A DNA stretch of 64,000 nucleotides from Rhodocyclaceae bacterium (lineage in GTDB: Bacteria; Pseudomonadota; Gammaproteobacteria; Burkholderiales; Rhodocyclaceae), in contig JAHDYG010000005.1 of NCBI GenBank assembly GCA_023383815.1, positions 113,765-177,764 on the forward strand. Reading direction: 5' to 3'. Below, in pieces: positions 8,945 to 18,072 of the stretch; position 1 is the stretch's first letter, and each line of letters opens with the position of its first letter. The position numbers were made by a program, and so were the translations under genes. The notes beneath the pieces were generated by a model. It saw only the letters and a program-made list of their open reading frames with translations. It did no database searches and was not told the DNA's origin.

Positions 8945-9880
8945 TCAGTAGACGGGCGCGGGCAGCGGCAGTTCCGGATGTTCCTCAGGAATTTCCGAAT
9001 CACGCTTGCTGACGAAGGCTGCAGCGATCTGCGACACCTTCCGGTCGCGCAGGATACGGTAGTGCCCCAGCCCCCAGGTCCGCAGCACCCGCGCCCCGGC
9101 GAGGTGGCGCCGCAGGCGCAGCGCATGTTCGAACGGCACCTGCTCGTCGGCGTCATCGTGAACGAAGAGTGCGGGCACCGACACGGTCTCGAGCTCATCG
9201 ATGCGGTCGATCTCGTCGAACCGCACGCCGAGGCGGCGTTCGATTCGCCGCCTCATCGCGTCGAGCACACGCGCCGAGATTCCGAGCTGGCCGGCGAAGC
9301 GATGGGAGTATTCGGTCAGCGAAGCCGGAGCCCCGATCAGGACGACCCGCTCCAGCGCCAGCGCGGAGCGGCGCAGTGCAAGGATCAGCGCGGCAGCCCC
9401 AAACGAATGGCCGACCGCTCCGCAAAACGGCCCCGCCAACGCATCCAGTCCCTCGAACACCGTGACCAGTTCGGGCAGAGCGACCGCCCCCCGGTCGCTT
9501 TCGCCATGACCAGGAAGATCGACCCACACGACCCGATGACCTTCCGCCAGCAGCGGTGCGACGAAGCTCCCCATCTGCACCCCACGTCCGCCCCAGCCAT
9601 GCACGAGCAGCACCGCCGGAGCCGCAGCCGGCCCGGCCTGCCACAGTGCCACGCTGCGCCCGCCCGCGACGACCGTTTCGCGGCGTGCCGGCACGGGGTG
9701 GACACTCCGCCCGGCGTAGCGCGGCGGGGTCGTGAACAGTCGCTCGGCCTGACGACGCGCCGTCTCGGGCAACAAACGGGAGACCGTGCGGAAGTAGGTG
9801 CGAAGGGCGAGCCACTGAAGGCTCCTTGAACGAACGGTCGTGCTATTCGCGGACGAAGAAGAAATCAGGGTGGTACTCAT
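8945..9880 (-). CDS. Alpha/beta hydrolase
   Basis: A 311-residue alpha/beta-hydrolase fold protein. The oxyanion region LLVHGWGGRG lies near residue 92, the nucleophile elbow GHSFG places Ser at about 159, and an acid loop (ALFVHDDADEQVP) and catalytic His (GLGHYR) follow in order, so the triad looks complete. There is no signal peptide, so it is probably cytoplasmic. It lies 21 bp after the TetR gene on the same strand and is probably co-transcribed with and controlled by it. The substrate is unknown. Confidence 0.85.
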   Translation of the reverse strand: MSTTLISSSSANSTTVRSRSLQWLALRTYFRTVSRLLPETARRQAERLFTTPPRYAGRSVHPVPARRETVVAGGRSVALWQAGPAAAPAVLLVHGWGGRGVQMGSFVAPLLAEGHRVVWVDLPGHGESDRGAVALPELVTVFEGLDALAGPFCGAVGHSFGAAALILALRRSALALERVVLIGAPASLTEYSHRFAGQLGISARVLDAMRRRIERRLGVRFDEIDRIDELETVSVPALFVHDDADEQVPFEHALRLRRHLAGARVLRTWGLGHYRILRDRKVSQIAAAFVSKRDSEIPEEHPELPLPAPVY

Positions 9881-9901
9881 TGGGCAGGCTCCCGGAAGAA
9901 G

Positions 9902-10501
9902 TCAGGACGGCTGCACGGCCGCGTGCGCGATCAACCGTTCGAAGGCGGCACGTGCCCGCTTCGTGGCATCTTCGGCACACAGCAAGCGTGCGTGATGGTA
10001 GTAGGAAAAGACGATCCCGAGCAGCTCGAATACGAACTGCTCGACGTCCAGGTCGGACCGCAGATGGCCTTCCAGAACCGCAATCCGGACCGCGCGCCCG
10101 GTCTCCCGGTCGAGGTGGCGGTAGTGACCGACGACGGCGTCACGCACCGGGCCGGGCCGGTCGTCGAACTCGACGGCTGCGGCCTGCATCGGGCAGCCGT
10201 GCGCAAGCCCGCTCGACTCGGTCCAGGCAAGCCAGTGGTCGAACAGCGCCTGCAGCCGCGGCAGCCCACGCGGAGCCTTGAGCGCCGGACGGAAGACCGT
10301 CTCGACGAAGCGCTCGGCGGCGACCCCGATCGCTGCGATCTGCAATTCCTCGCGCGAGCCGAAGTGGGCGAACAGCCCACTCTTCGAAAGACCGGCCCGT
10401 TCGGCCAGCGAGCCGATCGTGAGCGATTCGAACCCACATTCGCTGGCCTGCGCCAGCGCCGCGTCAAGAATCGCAAGTCGGGTGTGTTCACCTTTTCCCA
10501 T
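9902..10501 (-). CDS. TetR/AcrR-family transcriptional repressor
   Basis: A 199-residue regulator with an N-terminal helix-turn-helix (TRLAILDAALAQASECGFES then LTIGSLAERAGLSKSGLFAHFGSREEL) and a C-terminal ligand domain of the TetR_C type. I start it at ATG 10501 (MGKGEHTR), the usual position before the first helix; an upstream ATG at 10558 would run across the palindromic operator. It probably represses itself and the hydrolase immediately downstream. Confidence 0.88.
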   Translation of the reverse strand: MGKGEHTRLAILDAALAQASECGFESLTIGSLAERAGLSKSGLFAHFGSREELQIAAIGVAAERFVETVFRPALKAPRGLPRLQALFDHWLAWTESSGLAHGCPMQAAAVEFDDRPGPVRDAVVGHYRHLDRETGRAVRIAVLEGHLRSDLDVEQFVFELLGIVFSYYHHARLLCAEDATKRARAAFERLIAHAAVQPS

Positions 10502-10508
10502 GGCTTTA

Positions 10509-10530
10509 ATAGTACGACCGTTCGTTTTAT
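10509..10530. promoter_or_regulatory. TetR-type operator
   Basis: ACGA-N4-TCGT (10514-10525) is an inverted repeat flanked by AT-rich bases (AATAGT and TTTTAT), directly before the TetR start codon. This layout is typical of self-regulated TetR-family repressors. Confidence 0.55.
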
Positions 10531-10579
10531 TTGTCAAAGGGATCGTGCTCATCTTCATGCCAGCACGGTTTCGCCTGCC

Positions 10580-11035
10580 TCAGCGCCCGGCCTGTTCCAG
10601 CATCCGCCGCCGCATCGTGTGGATCTCGGCGGGCCAGGTACTCTGGATCCACGCCAGCACGGCGCGGATCTCGTCGTCGGACAACACGCCGGCGTAGGCC
10701 GGCATGTCGCTCTCGTAGCCTTCAGGTGCCAGCGGCGGCACCATGCCGTGCTTCGTCATCGCGAAAAGATCCGCATCCGGATGGTGCCAGGTATGCCCGC
10801 TCTCGTCGTGCGGCGGCGCCGGCAGGCGCCCGTTGGGCAAGCGGCGGCGCCAGTCCGGCTGCCCTTCGCGATCGGCGCCGTGGCAGGCAGCGCAGTGTTC
10901 ACGATAGACCACCTCGCCTCGTGCGACCTGACGGAGGTCCGTCGGGTCGATGCCGGACTGCGGCGTCTGCGGCGAGCAGCCCGTGACGGCGAGCAGCAAG
11001 AGCCCCGGCAGAATGCACAGAGGTGGAAGCGGCAT
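10580..11035 (-). CDS. c-type cytochrome lipoprotein of the copper operon
   Basis: A 151-residue protein with a lipoprotein signal (lipobox ending VTGC, Cys20) and one haem c site CAACH (Cys48, Cys51, His52). A probable axial Met lies in DMPAYAGVLSDDE, as in class I cytochromes c. It is the fourth gene of the unit copR-copS-DUF411-cytochrome, 5 bp after the DUF411 gene. A periplasmic electron-transfer role linked to copper handling is inferred from context only. Confidence 0.85.
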   Translation of the reverse strand: MPLPPLCILPGLLLLAVTGCSPQTPQSGIDPTDLRQVARGEVVYREHCAACHGADREGQPDWRRRLPNGRLPAPPHDESGHTWHHPDADLFAMTKHGMVPPLAPEGYESDMPAYAGVLSDDEIRAVLAWIQSTWPAEIHTMRRRMLEQAGR

Positions 11036-11040
11036 CTCTT

Positions 11041-11505
11041 TCAGTGGCGCGAGAAGACCTCGACGCCCCCCTTCCTGTCGAAGCTCACGACCTCATAGCG
11101 ATCGGGCGGATACGGCCCTTCCATCCCGGGCGAGCCCATCGGCATTCCTGGCGCGGAGATGCCGACGATCTTCGGGCGCTCGTCGAGCATGCGCCGCACA
11201 TCGGCGGCGGGCACGTGCCCCTCGACGATGTAGCCGCCCACCTTCGCGGTATGGCACGACCCCAGCTCGGCGGGCAGTCCGGCTTCACGCTTGACCGTCC
11301 CCATGTCGCGGGTAGCGATCTCACGCACCTTGAAGCCATGGCTGCGCATGTGCTCGGCCCATTTGCCGCAGCAACCGCAGTTCGGGTCCTTGTACATGAC
11401 GACCTCGTCGTCGGCGGCCAAGACCGGCGCACCTGCGGCTACGACCGCGAGCGCGAGTCCGCAAAGGGCGGTGCGAAGCGTCGAAACGAGTCTGGCGATG
11501 TTCAT
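11041..11505 (-). CDS. DUF411 (CopG-like) periplasmic metal-binding protein
   Basis: A 154-residue protein with a signal peptide (residues 1-31, ending APVLAA) and the DUF411 metal site KDPNCGCCGKWAEHM (Cys43, 45, 46), followed by SCHTAKVGGYIVEGHVPAADV, which is diagnostic of the family. The start at 11505 has AGAGG six bases upstream; the ATG at 11520 contains that site within the coding frame and is less likely. Family members occur in copper-resistance clusters. Here it lies between copS and a cytochrome gene. Confidence 0.88.
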   Translation of the reverse strand: MNIARLVSTLRTALCGLALAVVAAGAPVLAADDEVVMYKDPNCGCCGKWAEHMRSHGFKVREIATRDMGTVKREAGLPAELGSCHTAKVGGYIVEGHVPAADVRRMLDERPKIVGISAPGMPMGSPGMEGPYPPDRYEVVSFDRKGGVEVFSRH

Positions 11506-11529
11506 GGGCATTCCTCTCATTCAGGCAGA

Positions 11530-13014
11530 TCAGACGGGAGAATCCGGCGCCGCACCGCGTTCGCCGGATGCGGGCGCCTTCCCCGCACACGGCAAAGAAT
11601 GGTCGATTTCCCCGGGAGCGGCCTTGATGTCCGGCAGGTCGATCGTGAAGGTCGTGACGCCGCTGGACGACTCCGCCCGAACGGTGCCGCCATGCGCGGC
11701 AACGATGGAGCGCGTGATCGCAAGCCCCAGACCGGCGCCCTCACCCTGCCTCGCACGGGCCAGCTCGGCGCGATGGAAGCGCTCGAAGAGCCGCGGCAAC
11801 TGCTCGGACGGGATCGTCTCCCCCTCGTTGGTGATCGACAGCCGCACCCCCTCCCCATGCGGCCCGATGCGGATCGCTACGGTGGTGCCCGGTCGCGCAT
11901 GGCGCAAGGCGTTGGAGACGAGGTTCGACAAGGCCCGGCGCAACATCAGGTGATCCCCCGTGACGGCTGCCGCCCCCTCGACCGAGATCCGGACCGATTT
12001 CTCTTCGGCGAGCGCTTCGTAGAACTCGGCCAGCGCACGCGCTTCGGCCTCCAGTCCGACACGCTCGGCCGGCCTGGGCAGCAGGCCATTGTCGGCCTTC
12101 GCAAGAAACAGCATGTCGGCAATCATGCGCGCGAGCCGATCGAATTCTTCGAGGTTCGAATGCAGCGTCTCGCGGTAGGCCTCTGCCGTGCGCGCGCGCG
12201 ACAGCGCGACCTGCGTCTCGGTCATCAGGTTCGAGACCGGCGTGCGAAGCTCGTGAGCGATGTCGGCCGAAAACTCGTTGAGGCGCCGGAATGCGGTCTC
12301 GAGCCGGTCGAGCATGCCATTGAAGGCCTCGACCAGTTCGCGCATCTCGGCCGGGGCATCCTCCTCGGACAGCCGCTCGCCCAGACGCTCGGCCGAAAGA
12401 CGGCGCGCCGTCGCAGTCACCCGACGCAAGGGCGCCAGCCCCTTGCGGGCAGCCAGCCAGCCGAGCGCTCCCGCCAGCAACGCCGCAAGCGAAATCCCGA
12501 TCCACAGCCGGTTGCGCACTTCGGTCAGGAAATGCGAATGGTGCGAGATGTCGAGTCCGATCAGCACCCGCAGCGGCTTTGCGTCGGCGAGCGGAATCAC
12601 GAAGGCTGCCTCGCGCCCGATGTGCTCCACGCCGCCCTCGGTCCAGTGACGCACCCCCTCCGAGAGCGGTGTACCGTCCCGTTGCGCTGGCGCAAAACGC
12701 TCCGCCCGCATCGCGTAGAGCAGGCGGCCGCCTTCATCACGTACCAGCACCGCAATGTTGTCGTGCCCGGCAAGCAAGTCGTCAAACCGTTCGCGCATGG
12801 CAGCCAGCGCGAGTGGCGAATCGATGCGGCCAACGAGATTGCGGAGCATGATCTGCTTGGCGCCGAGTTCATGCTCGTCGAGTTCGTCGAAATGCATCTC
12901 CACGGCCCGTTGCAGGACCACTCCGACGAGCAGCAGCAGGCTCGCGGCAAACCCTGCGAAGAGGATCGCAAAACGGGCCGTCAGCGACCGCGGAAGCGGA
13001 CGGGCGGGACTCAT
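11530..13014 (-). CDS. copS: Heavy-metal sensor histidine kinase (CopS/CusS type)
   Basis: A 494-residue kinase. TM1 is at about residues 12-34, then a periplasmic sensor domain, TM2 near residues 170-190, HAMP, a HisKA domain with phospho-acceptor His254 in [15 protein letters not shown], and an HATPase domain with an N-box ([15 protein letters not shown]) and G-box ([18 protein letters not shown]). This is the CusS/CopS/IrlS layout. ATG 13014 overlaps the copR stop by 4 bp. The longer open frame to 13158 is out-of-phase copR sequence. It probably senses periplasmic copper and phosphorylates the adjacent regulator. Confidence 0.92.
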   Translation of the reverse strand: MSPARPLPRSLTARFAILFAGFAASLLLLVGVVLQRAVEMHFDELDEHELGAKQIMLRNLVGRIDSPLALAAMRERFDDLLAGHDNIAVLVRDEGGRLLYAMRAERFAPAQRDGTPLSEGVRHWTEGGVEHIGREAAFVIPLADAKPLRVLIGLDISHHSHFLTEVRNRLWIGISLAALLAGALGWLAARKGLAPLRRVTATARRLSAERLGERLSEEDAPAEMRELVEAFNGMLDRLETAFRRLNEFSADIAHELRTPVSNLMTETQVALSRARTAEAYRETLHSNLEEFDRLARMIADMLFLAKADNGLLPRPAERVGLEAEARALAEFYEALAEEKSVRISVEGAAAVTGDHLMLRRALSNLVSNALRHARPGTTVAIRIGPHGEGVRLSITNEGETIPSEQLPRLFERFHRAELARARQGEGAGLGLAITRSIVAAHGGTVRAESSSGVTTFTIDLPDIKAAPGEIDHSLPCAGKAPASGERGAAPDSPV

Positions 13015-13694
13015 GCGCGCGGATCCGCTTCGAGCACGTAGCCCATGCCGCGCACCGTGCGGATCAACTTCGGATCGAAGGGGTCGTCGACCTTCGCACG
13101 CAGCCGCCGCACCGCGACCTCGATGACGTTGGTGTCGCTGTCGAAATTCATGTCCCACACCTGCGAAGCGATCAGGGAGCGCGGCAGCACCTCGCCCTGG
13201 CGGCGCAGCAGCAGTTCGAGCAGGGCGAACTCCTTGGCGGTCAGGTCGATGCGGGCGCCGGCGCGCATCACGCGCCGGCGCAGGAGATCGAGCTCCAGGT
13301 CGGCGGCGCGCAGCACCTCGGGTTCCTTGGCGCGCACCCCTCTGCGCAGCAGGGTGCGCACGCGCGCGAGCAGCTCGGAGAACGCGAAGGGCTTGACGAG
13401 ATAGTCGTCGGCCCCGAGTTCGAGCCCGCGCACGCGGTCCTCGACCTGATCGCGCGCGGTCAGGAACAGCACCGGCATCTCGTGCCCGCCACGGCGTACG
13501 GTCCGCAGCACGCCCCAGCCATCCAGCCCCGGCAGCATCACGTCGAGCACGACGAGGTCGTACTCCCCGCTCTGCGCCAGATGCAGCCCGTCGAGCCCGT
13601 CGCGTGCGAGGTCGACCACGTAGCCCGCTTCGACAAGGCCCTGGCGCAGGTAGTCGCCGGTCTTCGGCTCGTCCTCGACGATGAGGATCTTCAC
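13011..13694 (-). CDS. copR: Heavy-metal response regulator (CopR/CusR type)
   Basis: A 227-residue OmpR/PhoB-family regulator. The receiver domain has the acidic pocket Glu7-Asp8, phospho-acceptor Asp51 (VVLDVMLPG) and Lys near [11 protein letters not shown], followed by a winged-helix DNA-binding domain ending in [14 protein letters not shown]. It is the closest candidate to bind the six CTGACA/TGTAAT/CGTCAG boxes found across the island, one of which (13761-13787) lies 67 bp upstream of its own start. That pairing is inference. Confidence 0.93.
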   Translation of the reverse strand: MKILIVEDEPKTGDYLRQGLVEAGYVVDLARDGLDGLHLAQSGEYDLVVLDVMLPGLDGWGVLRTVRRGGHEMPVLFLTARDQVEDRVRGLELGADDYLVKPFAFSELLARVRTLLRRGVRAKEPEVLRAADLELDLLRRRVMRAGARIDLTAKEFALLELLLRRQGEVLPRSLIASQVWDMNFDSDTNVIEVAVRRLRAKVDDPFDPKLIRTVRGMGYVLEADPRA

Positions 13695-13760
13695 GCGCCC
13701 TCCCTCAATCTGGTTGGCAATGGCGCAATTGTGCCAGCGCAGGAAAGTGGCGTCGCAAAG

Positions 13761-13787
13761 CTGACAGGAATGTAATGAAACCGTCAG
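13761..13787. promoter_or_regulatory. CopR-type box A (copRS / psd intergenic)
   Basis: CTGACA-N4-TGTAAT-N5-CGTCAG, the best full match to the box shared with five other promoters in the island. The outer CTGAC and GTCAG arms form an imperfect dyad. It lies between divergent copR (minus) and psd (plus). A CACAAT-like -10 toward copR is present on the minus strand near 13728-13733, but the exact 21-nt spacing seen at the other boxes does not hold here. Confidence 0.6.
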
Positions 13788-13821
13788 CTTTCCGTCGATC
13801 GGCGCGCTGCCCGGGCACCGC

Positions 13822-13827
13822 TATAAT
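13822..13827 (+). promoter_or_regulatory. psd: Probable -10 element for psd
   Basis: A perfect TATAAT lies 30 bp before the GTG start of psd in very GC-rich surroundings. No convincing -35 hexamer is visible 17 bp upstream. Confidence 0.45.
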
Positions 13828-13857
13828 GCCCGCGCCCCCACCCACCCGGAAACGCCC

Positions 13858-14709
13858 GTGTCCGATCGCCTCAAGGTCCTCGCCCAGAATCTCCTGCCCA
13901 AGCAGGCACTCACCGCGCTCGCCGGCCGGCTCGCCAACCTGCACGGGGGCCGCGCAACGACGGCAGTGATCGGCTGGTTCGCGCGCCGCTACGGCGTCGA
14001 TCTCACCGAAGCGGCCGAACCGGACATCGCCCGCTACAAAAGCTTCAACGAATTCTTCACGCGGCCGCTGCGCGACGGCGTCCGGCCGCTGGCCCAGGCC
14101 GGTTTCGTGTGCCCGGTCGACGGGGCGATCAGCCAGTTCGGGCGCATCGAGCGCGACCGGATCTTCCAGGCCAAGGGGCACGACTACTCGACCACCACGC
14201 TCGTCGGCGGCGATCGCGAACTTGCCGCACGCTTCGAGAACGGGCAGTTCGCCACCCTCTACCTGAGCCCGAAGGACTACCACCGTATCCACATGCCGTG
14301 CGACGGCCGCCTGACGCAGATGATCCACGTGCCGGGCGCACTGTTCTCGGTCAATCCCGCCACCGCGCGCGGCGTACCCGGACTCTTCGCCCGCAACGAG
14401 CGCGTCGTGTGCGTGTTCGAGTCGGAGCGCGGACCCTTCGTGATGGTCCTCGTCGGCGCGACCATCGTCGGCAGCATGGCCACCGTCTGGCACGGCGTCG
14501 TCACGCCCCCGCGCTCGTCCGAAATCAGCAAGTGGGGCTACGAAGACGGCCCACGTCTGAAACAGGGCGCGGAGATGGGCCGCTTCCTGCTCGGCTCGAC
14601 GGTCGTGCTGCTGTTCCCCGCCGACACCTTCGAGTTCCCGCCCGAGTGGGCGCCCGAGCGCGCCGTGCGCATGGGCGAAGCGATGAGCGTCCACACCGTC
14701 CGATCCTGA
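13858..14709 (+). CDS. psd: Phosphatidylserine decarboxylase proenzyme
   Basis: A 283-residue pyruvoyl-dependent decarboxylase that makes phosphatidylethanolamine from phosphatidylserine at the inner membrane. Family blocks are present: FNEFFTRPLRDGVRP, CPVDGAISQFG, the catalytic YLSPKDYHRIHMP, and the LGST self-cleavage motif near the C-terminus (RFLLGSTVVLLF), where Ser becomes the pyruvoyl group. The start is GTG at 13858. It is a housekeeping gene lying between the copper regulators and the CusF-like gene, possibly just caught in the island. Confidence 0.96.
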   Translation: MSDRLKVLAQNLLPKQALTALAGRLANLHGGRATTAVIGWFARRYGVDLTEAAEPDIARYKSFNEFFTRPLRDGVRPLAQAGFVCPVDGAISQFGRIERDRIFQAKGHDYSTTTLVGGDRELAARFENGQFATLYLSPKDYHRIHMPCDGRLTQMIHVPGALFSVNPATARGVPGLFARNERVVCVFESERGPFVMVLVGATIVGSMATVWHGVVTPPRSSEISKWGYEDGPRLKQGAEMGRFLLGSTVVLLFPADTFEFPPEWAPERAVRMGEAMSVHTVRS

Positions 14710-14760
14710 CAAAACTGTAATCTTCCCGTCAGGCTCGGGTCGGGTTGAGCTGCGCATACT
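14706..14760 (+). promoter_or_regulatory. CopR-type box B and -10, upstream of the CusF/CusCBA genes
   Basis: CTGACA-N4-TGTAAT-N5-CGTCAG at 14706-14732. Then 21 nt after GTCAGG comes CATACT (14755-14760), a candidate -10. The first gene starts at 14795. The position of the box where a -35 would be suits activation by an OmpR-type regulator. Confidence 0.6.
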
Positions 14761-14794
14761 GCGCCCATCTTCAACCCGACGGGAGAACCCAGTC

Positions 14795-15151
14795 ATGAGA
14801 TCTGCCATCGCAGCAAGTGCCGCCATCGCGGCCTTCGCATTCGCCACCGCCCCCGCTCAGGCCCAGATGAACCACGGGCATGGCGGGCACGGAACCCCCC
14901 AGGCAGCGCTGACGGACGTCGCAGCGTCCAGCTTTTCGGAAGGTACGGTGCGTCGCGTCGACGCCGCCGCCCGGAAGCTGACGATCGCCCACGGCCCACT
15001 GACGAACCTCGGCATGCCGCCGATGACGATGATGTTCGAAGTCGCGAAGGACATCTCGCTGGAGGGAATCTCGGCCGGCGACCGGATCCGTTTCGTCGCT
15101 CACGAGGAAAACGGAACCTTCTCGGTCCTGCAGCTCGAAGCCGCCCGCTGA
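14795..15151 (+). CDS. cusF: CusF-like periplasmic copper-binding protein
   Basis: A 118-residue protein with a Sec signal peptide (ends near APAQAQ), a His/Gly-rich mature N-terminus (MNHGHGGHG), and a CusF/copper-binding domain with the Met-rich strand LGMPPMTMMFEV followed by GDRIRFVAHEENGTFSVLQLE, matching the small OB-type fold of CusF. It presumably hands Cu(I) to the RND pump encoded just downstream. It is the first gene after box B. Confidence 0.87.
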   Translation: MRSAIAASAAIAAFAFATAPAQAQMNHGHGGHGTPQAALTDVAASSFSEGTVRRVDAAARKLTIAHGPLTNLGMPPMTMMFEVAKDISLEGISAGDRIRFVAHEENGTFSVLQLEAAR

Positions 15152-15231
15152 CCCCTCGCTCCGCACGCCATCGCGGGCCTGGCAGGCTTGCGGCCGGGGC
15201 TGCGATGGCGCGCCTTGAACCCGGATCGACC

Positions 15232-16527
15232 ATGCCTTCCTCCCACGTCCTTTGCATCGCCACCGCCCGCGCCGCGCGTTTGCTCACAACCGCGCTGTTC
15301 GCTCTGGCGGCTGGGTCCATCCTGGCTGCCGAAGCATTCCCCGGCCCCTCGCTCGAAGCACTGATCGCGTATGCCCGCGAACACAACCCGGAGCTGCGCG
15401 CGGCCCGGCTCGAAGCGGCTGCCACCCGCGAACGGATCGAACCGGCTGCGGCACTGCCCGATCCGCGCTTCGAGATCGAGTTGATGGACTTCACCAACGC
15501 GATGAACCCCGGTCGCTCCGCATCGCTGATTCCGGGCGAGGCTGGAGCCACACGCTATCGCATCGTCCAGATGCTGCCGTTCGCCGGCAAACGCGCGCTG
15601 CGCGGCCAGGTTGCCGAGGCCCTGGCCGATCGAAGCGACCGCGTCGCGGAGGGCACCGGACGGCGGATCGAAGGCGCTATCGGCACGGCCTACCTGCGCC
15701 ACTACCAGGCCAGTGGCCAGGTGCGCATCCTGCGCGAGACCATCGCGCTCGTCGAAGGTCTGGAGCAGATCGTGCTGGCACGCTACGGACTCGGCCTCGT
15801 GCCACAGCAGGACGCAATCCAGGTGCAGGGCGAGCTGACCAGCCTGAAGGTCGACGTCGCCGAGGCCGAGCGCCGGCGCATCGACGCGGTCGCCAAGCTC
15901 AATGCGCTGCTGGCGCGCACGCCCGATGCGCCGCTGGCCGAACCCACCACACTGGCGCCGTTGCCGCCGGCAAGGGCGCTCGCGGCATGGATCGAGGATG
16001 CTGCGGCCCACTCTCCCGAGCTGGGGCGCGAGCAGGCCGCCCTCAACGCCGCCGAGCACGCGCGCGCACTGACCTACCGCGACCGCTATCCGGATTTCGG
16101 AGTCGCGCTTGCGAACAACCGCCCGCGCGGCGGACGCGACAGCTGGGATCTGATGGTCGAGTTCAACATTCCGCTGCAGCAGGCGAGCCGCCGTGCGCGC
16201 GAGCGCGAAGCCGAGCACCGCGTCGAAGCCGCCGAGGCGATGCGCGAGGCGACCGCGGCACGGCTGTCGGGGCGCATCGGCGAACTGAGCGCAACGATCG
16301 CCACACGGGGCGACCAGGCCCGCCTGCTGCGCGACACCTTGCTGCCCCAGGCCGAAGCCAACCTCGATGCCGCTCAGGCCGGATACGAATCCGGCAAGGT
16401 CAATTTCAACACGCTGATCGAGGCCGAGCGCCGCATCCTGCGCACCCGCCTCGCCCTGCTCGATGCCGAGGTCGACGCCCGTGTCGGCCTGGTCGAACTC
16501 GAACAACTCGCCGGAGCCCCGCTGTGA
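15232..16527 (+). CDS. cusC: CusC-like outer-membrane efflux protein (TolC family)
   Basis: A 431-residue outer-membrane factor with a signal peptide (ALFALAAGSILAAEA) and two repeated TolC-type helical halves (SLEALIAYAREHNPELRAARLEA; later DAAQAGYESGKVNFNTLIEAERRIL). The start could also be ATG 15205; I prefer 15232 because it gives a more compact signal peptide. It forms the outer-membrane exit duct for the CusBA pump. Its stop overlaps the GTG start of cusB (GTGA). Confidence 0.88.
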   Translation: MPSSHVLCIATARAARLLTTALFALAAGSILAAEAFPGPSLEALIAYAREHNPELRAARLEAAATRERIEPAAALPDPRFEIELMDFTNAMNPGRSASLIPGEAGATRYRIVQMLPFAGKRALRGQVAEALADRSDRVAEGTGRRIEGAIGTAYLRHYQASGQVRILRETIALVEGLEQIVLARYGLGLVPQQDAIQVQGELTSLKVDVAEAERRRIDAVAKLNALLARTPDAPLAEPTTLAPLPPARALAAWIEDAAAHSPELGREQAALNAAEHARALTYRDRYPDFGVALANNRPRGGRDSWDLMVEFNIPLQQASRRAREREAEHRVEAAEAMREATAARLSGRIGELSATIATRGDQARLLRDTLLPQAEANLDAAQAGYESGKVNFNTLIEAERRILRTRLALLDAEVDARVGLVELEQLAGAPL

Positions 16528-18071
16528 AACGCGCCGCCACCCTCACGCTGATCGCCACCGCGCTCGCCGCGGCCCTCGCCGCCGGATACTGGGCCGGCAA
16601 CCGCCTGACTCCCACCAGCCTGATCGAGGCGCATGCAAGCGGCCCCGCCACCACGGACGCACCTGCTTCCGGCGGCGAGCGCAAGATTCTCTACTACCGC
16701 AACCCGATGGGCCTGCCCGACACCTCGCCCGTGCCAAAGAAGGACTCGATGGGCATGGACTACATTCCGGTCTACGAGGACGACGCGCCGGACGATACCG
16801 GAGTCGTGAAGGTCAGTCCGGCACGGGTTCAGACACTGGGCGTGCGCACCGCCGTCGCGCAGTTCCGGTCGCTCGATGCGGCCGTCCGGGCCGTCGGACG
16901 CATCGAGATCGACGAGCGGCGGATCCACGACGTGTCGCCGCGCTTCGAAGGCTGGATCGAACGGCTGCACGTCAACGCCACGGGCGACCCCGTGCGCCGC
17001 GGCCAGCCGCTCTTCACCGTGTACAGCCCTGAACTGGTGTCGGCACGAAAGGAACTGGCAATCGCAGAATCCTTGCGGCTCGACCGCCCTGGCGCCGATC
17101 CGGCCGCCCGCGATGGCGCACGACGGCTGGCCGATGCAGCCCGTGAGCGCCTGAAGAACTGGAGCGTCGCACCCGGTGTTGACCTCGATGCGACCGCCGA
17201 GCGTGCGATCTTCCGCGCTCCGGCCAGCGGCATCGTGCTCGAAAAGAAGGCCGTCGAAGGCATGCGCTTCGCGCCCGGCACGGCGATCTACCGCATCGCC
17301 GACCTGTCGACGGTGTGGGTGATCGCCGATGTCTACGAACAGGACATCGCCCGCGTGCGGGTCGGAGAGCCGGCCACGGTGCGCATCGATGCCTTCCCAG
17401 GCCGGCAGTTCGAGGCCAAGGTCGCCTACCTGTACCCGACCCTCAATGCGGCCACCCGCACGACCCCGGTGCGCCTCGAGCTCGCCAACCCCGACGGCCT
17501 GCTGCGACCCGGCATGTTCGCGCATGTTGATCTCGCCACAGCCGGGGCCACAGCTCGCCTGACGGTACCAGGCTCCGCCATCGTCGACAGCGGCAGCCGT
17601 CAGGTCGTACTCATCGCAGAAGGCGAAGGACGCTTCCGCCCGCAGGAGGTCAGGCTCGGGCTGCGCGGGCGCGAAGAGGTCGAGATCCTCGACGGCCTCG
17701 CCGACGGCGAGCGGGTGGTGATTTCGGCGAACTTTCTCATCGACGCCGAAAGCAACCTGAAGGCAGCGCTTGCGAACTTCGGCACCGGCGACGAACCGGA
17801 ACCCTCCCGGCGGTACGCGACGAAGGGCGCCTTCGAAGACTATTTCGCCGACAGCCACTCGGTTCTCTTGCAGCACGAGGCGATCCCGGATCTGTCATGG
17901 CCGGCGATGTCGATGGAGTTCGGCCTCGCGGATCCCGCGCTGGTGAGAGACCTCGCACCCGGCACGCCGATCCACTTCGAGTTCGAGGACCGCGGCAACG
18001 GCGAGTTCGTCGTGATCGCAATCGAGCCCGCCGGCGCCGCCCCCCGCAGCGACGCGCACGGAGGCCACTGA
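16524..18071 (+). CDS. cusB: CusB-like periplasmic adaptor with heavy-metal-binding and CusF domains
   Basis: A 515-residue membrane-fusion protein starting at GTG 16524. Order of parts: membrane anchor (residues 5-25), heavy-metal-binding domain with the YYRNPMG...DSMGMDYIPVYE signature (about 55-85), the HlyD-type barrel-sandwich and beta-barrel domains (about 120-410), and at the C-terminus a fused CusF-like module with WPAMSMEF (about 440-510). Having metal-binding modules at both ends is richer than E. coli CusB. It links CusA to CusC and probably delivers Cu(I)/Ag(I). Confidence 0.92.
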   Translation: MKRAATLTLIATALAAALAAGYWAGNRLTPTSLIEAHASGPATTDAPASGGERKILYYRNPMGLPDTSPVPKKDSMGMDYIPVYEDDAPDDTGVVKVSPARVQTLGVRTAVAQFRSLDAAVRAVGRIEIDERRIHDVSPRFEGWIERLHVNATGDPVRRGQPLFTVYSPELVSARKELAIAESLRLDRPGADPAARDGARRLADAARERLKNWSVAPGVDLDATAERAIFRAPASGIVLEKKAVEGMRFAPGTAIYRIADLSTVWVIADVYEQDIARVRVGEPATVRIDAFPGRQFEAKVAYLYPTLNAATRTTPVRLELANPDGLLRPGMFAHVDLATAGATARLTVPGSAIVDSGSRQVVLIAEGEGRFRPQEVRLGLRGREEVEILDGLADGERVVISANFLIDAESNLKAALANFGTGDEPEPSRRYATKGAFEDYFADSHSVLLQHEAIPDLSWPAMSMEFGLADPALVRDLAPGTPIHFEFEDRGNGEFVVIAIEPAGAAPRSDAHGGH

Positions 18072-18072
18072 G

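Noticed and set aside
15252..18071. 939-codon frame joining a cusC shadow to cusB
   Set aside because: The upstream part is an out-of-phase reading of cusC. The cusB sequence begins at GTG 16524, overlapping the cusC stop.
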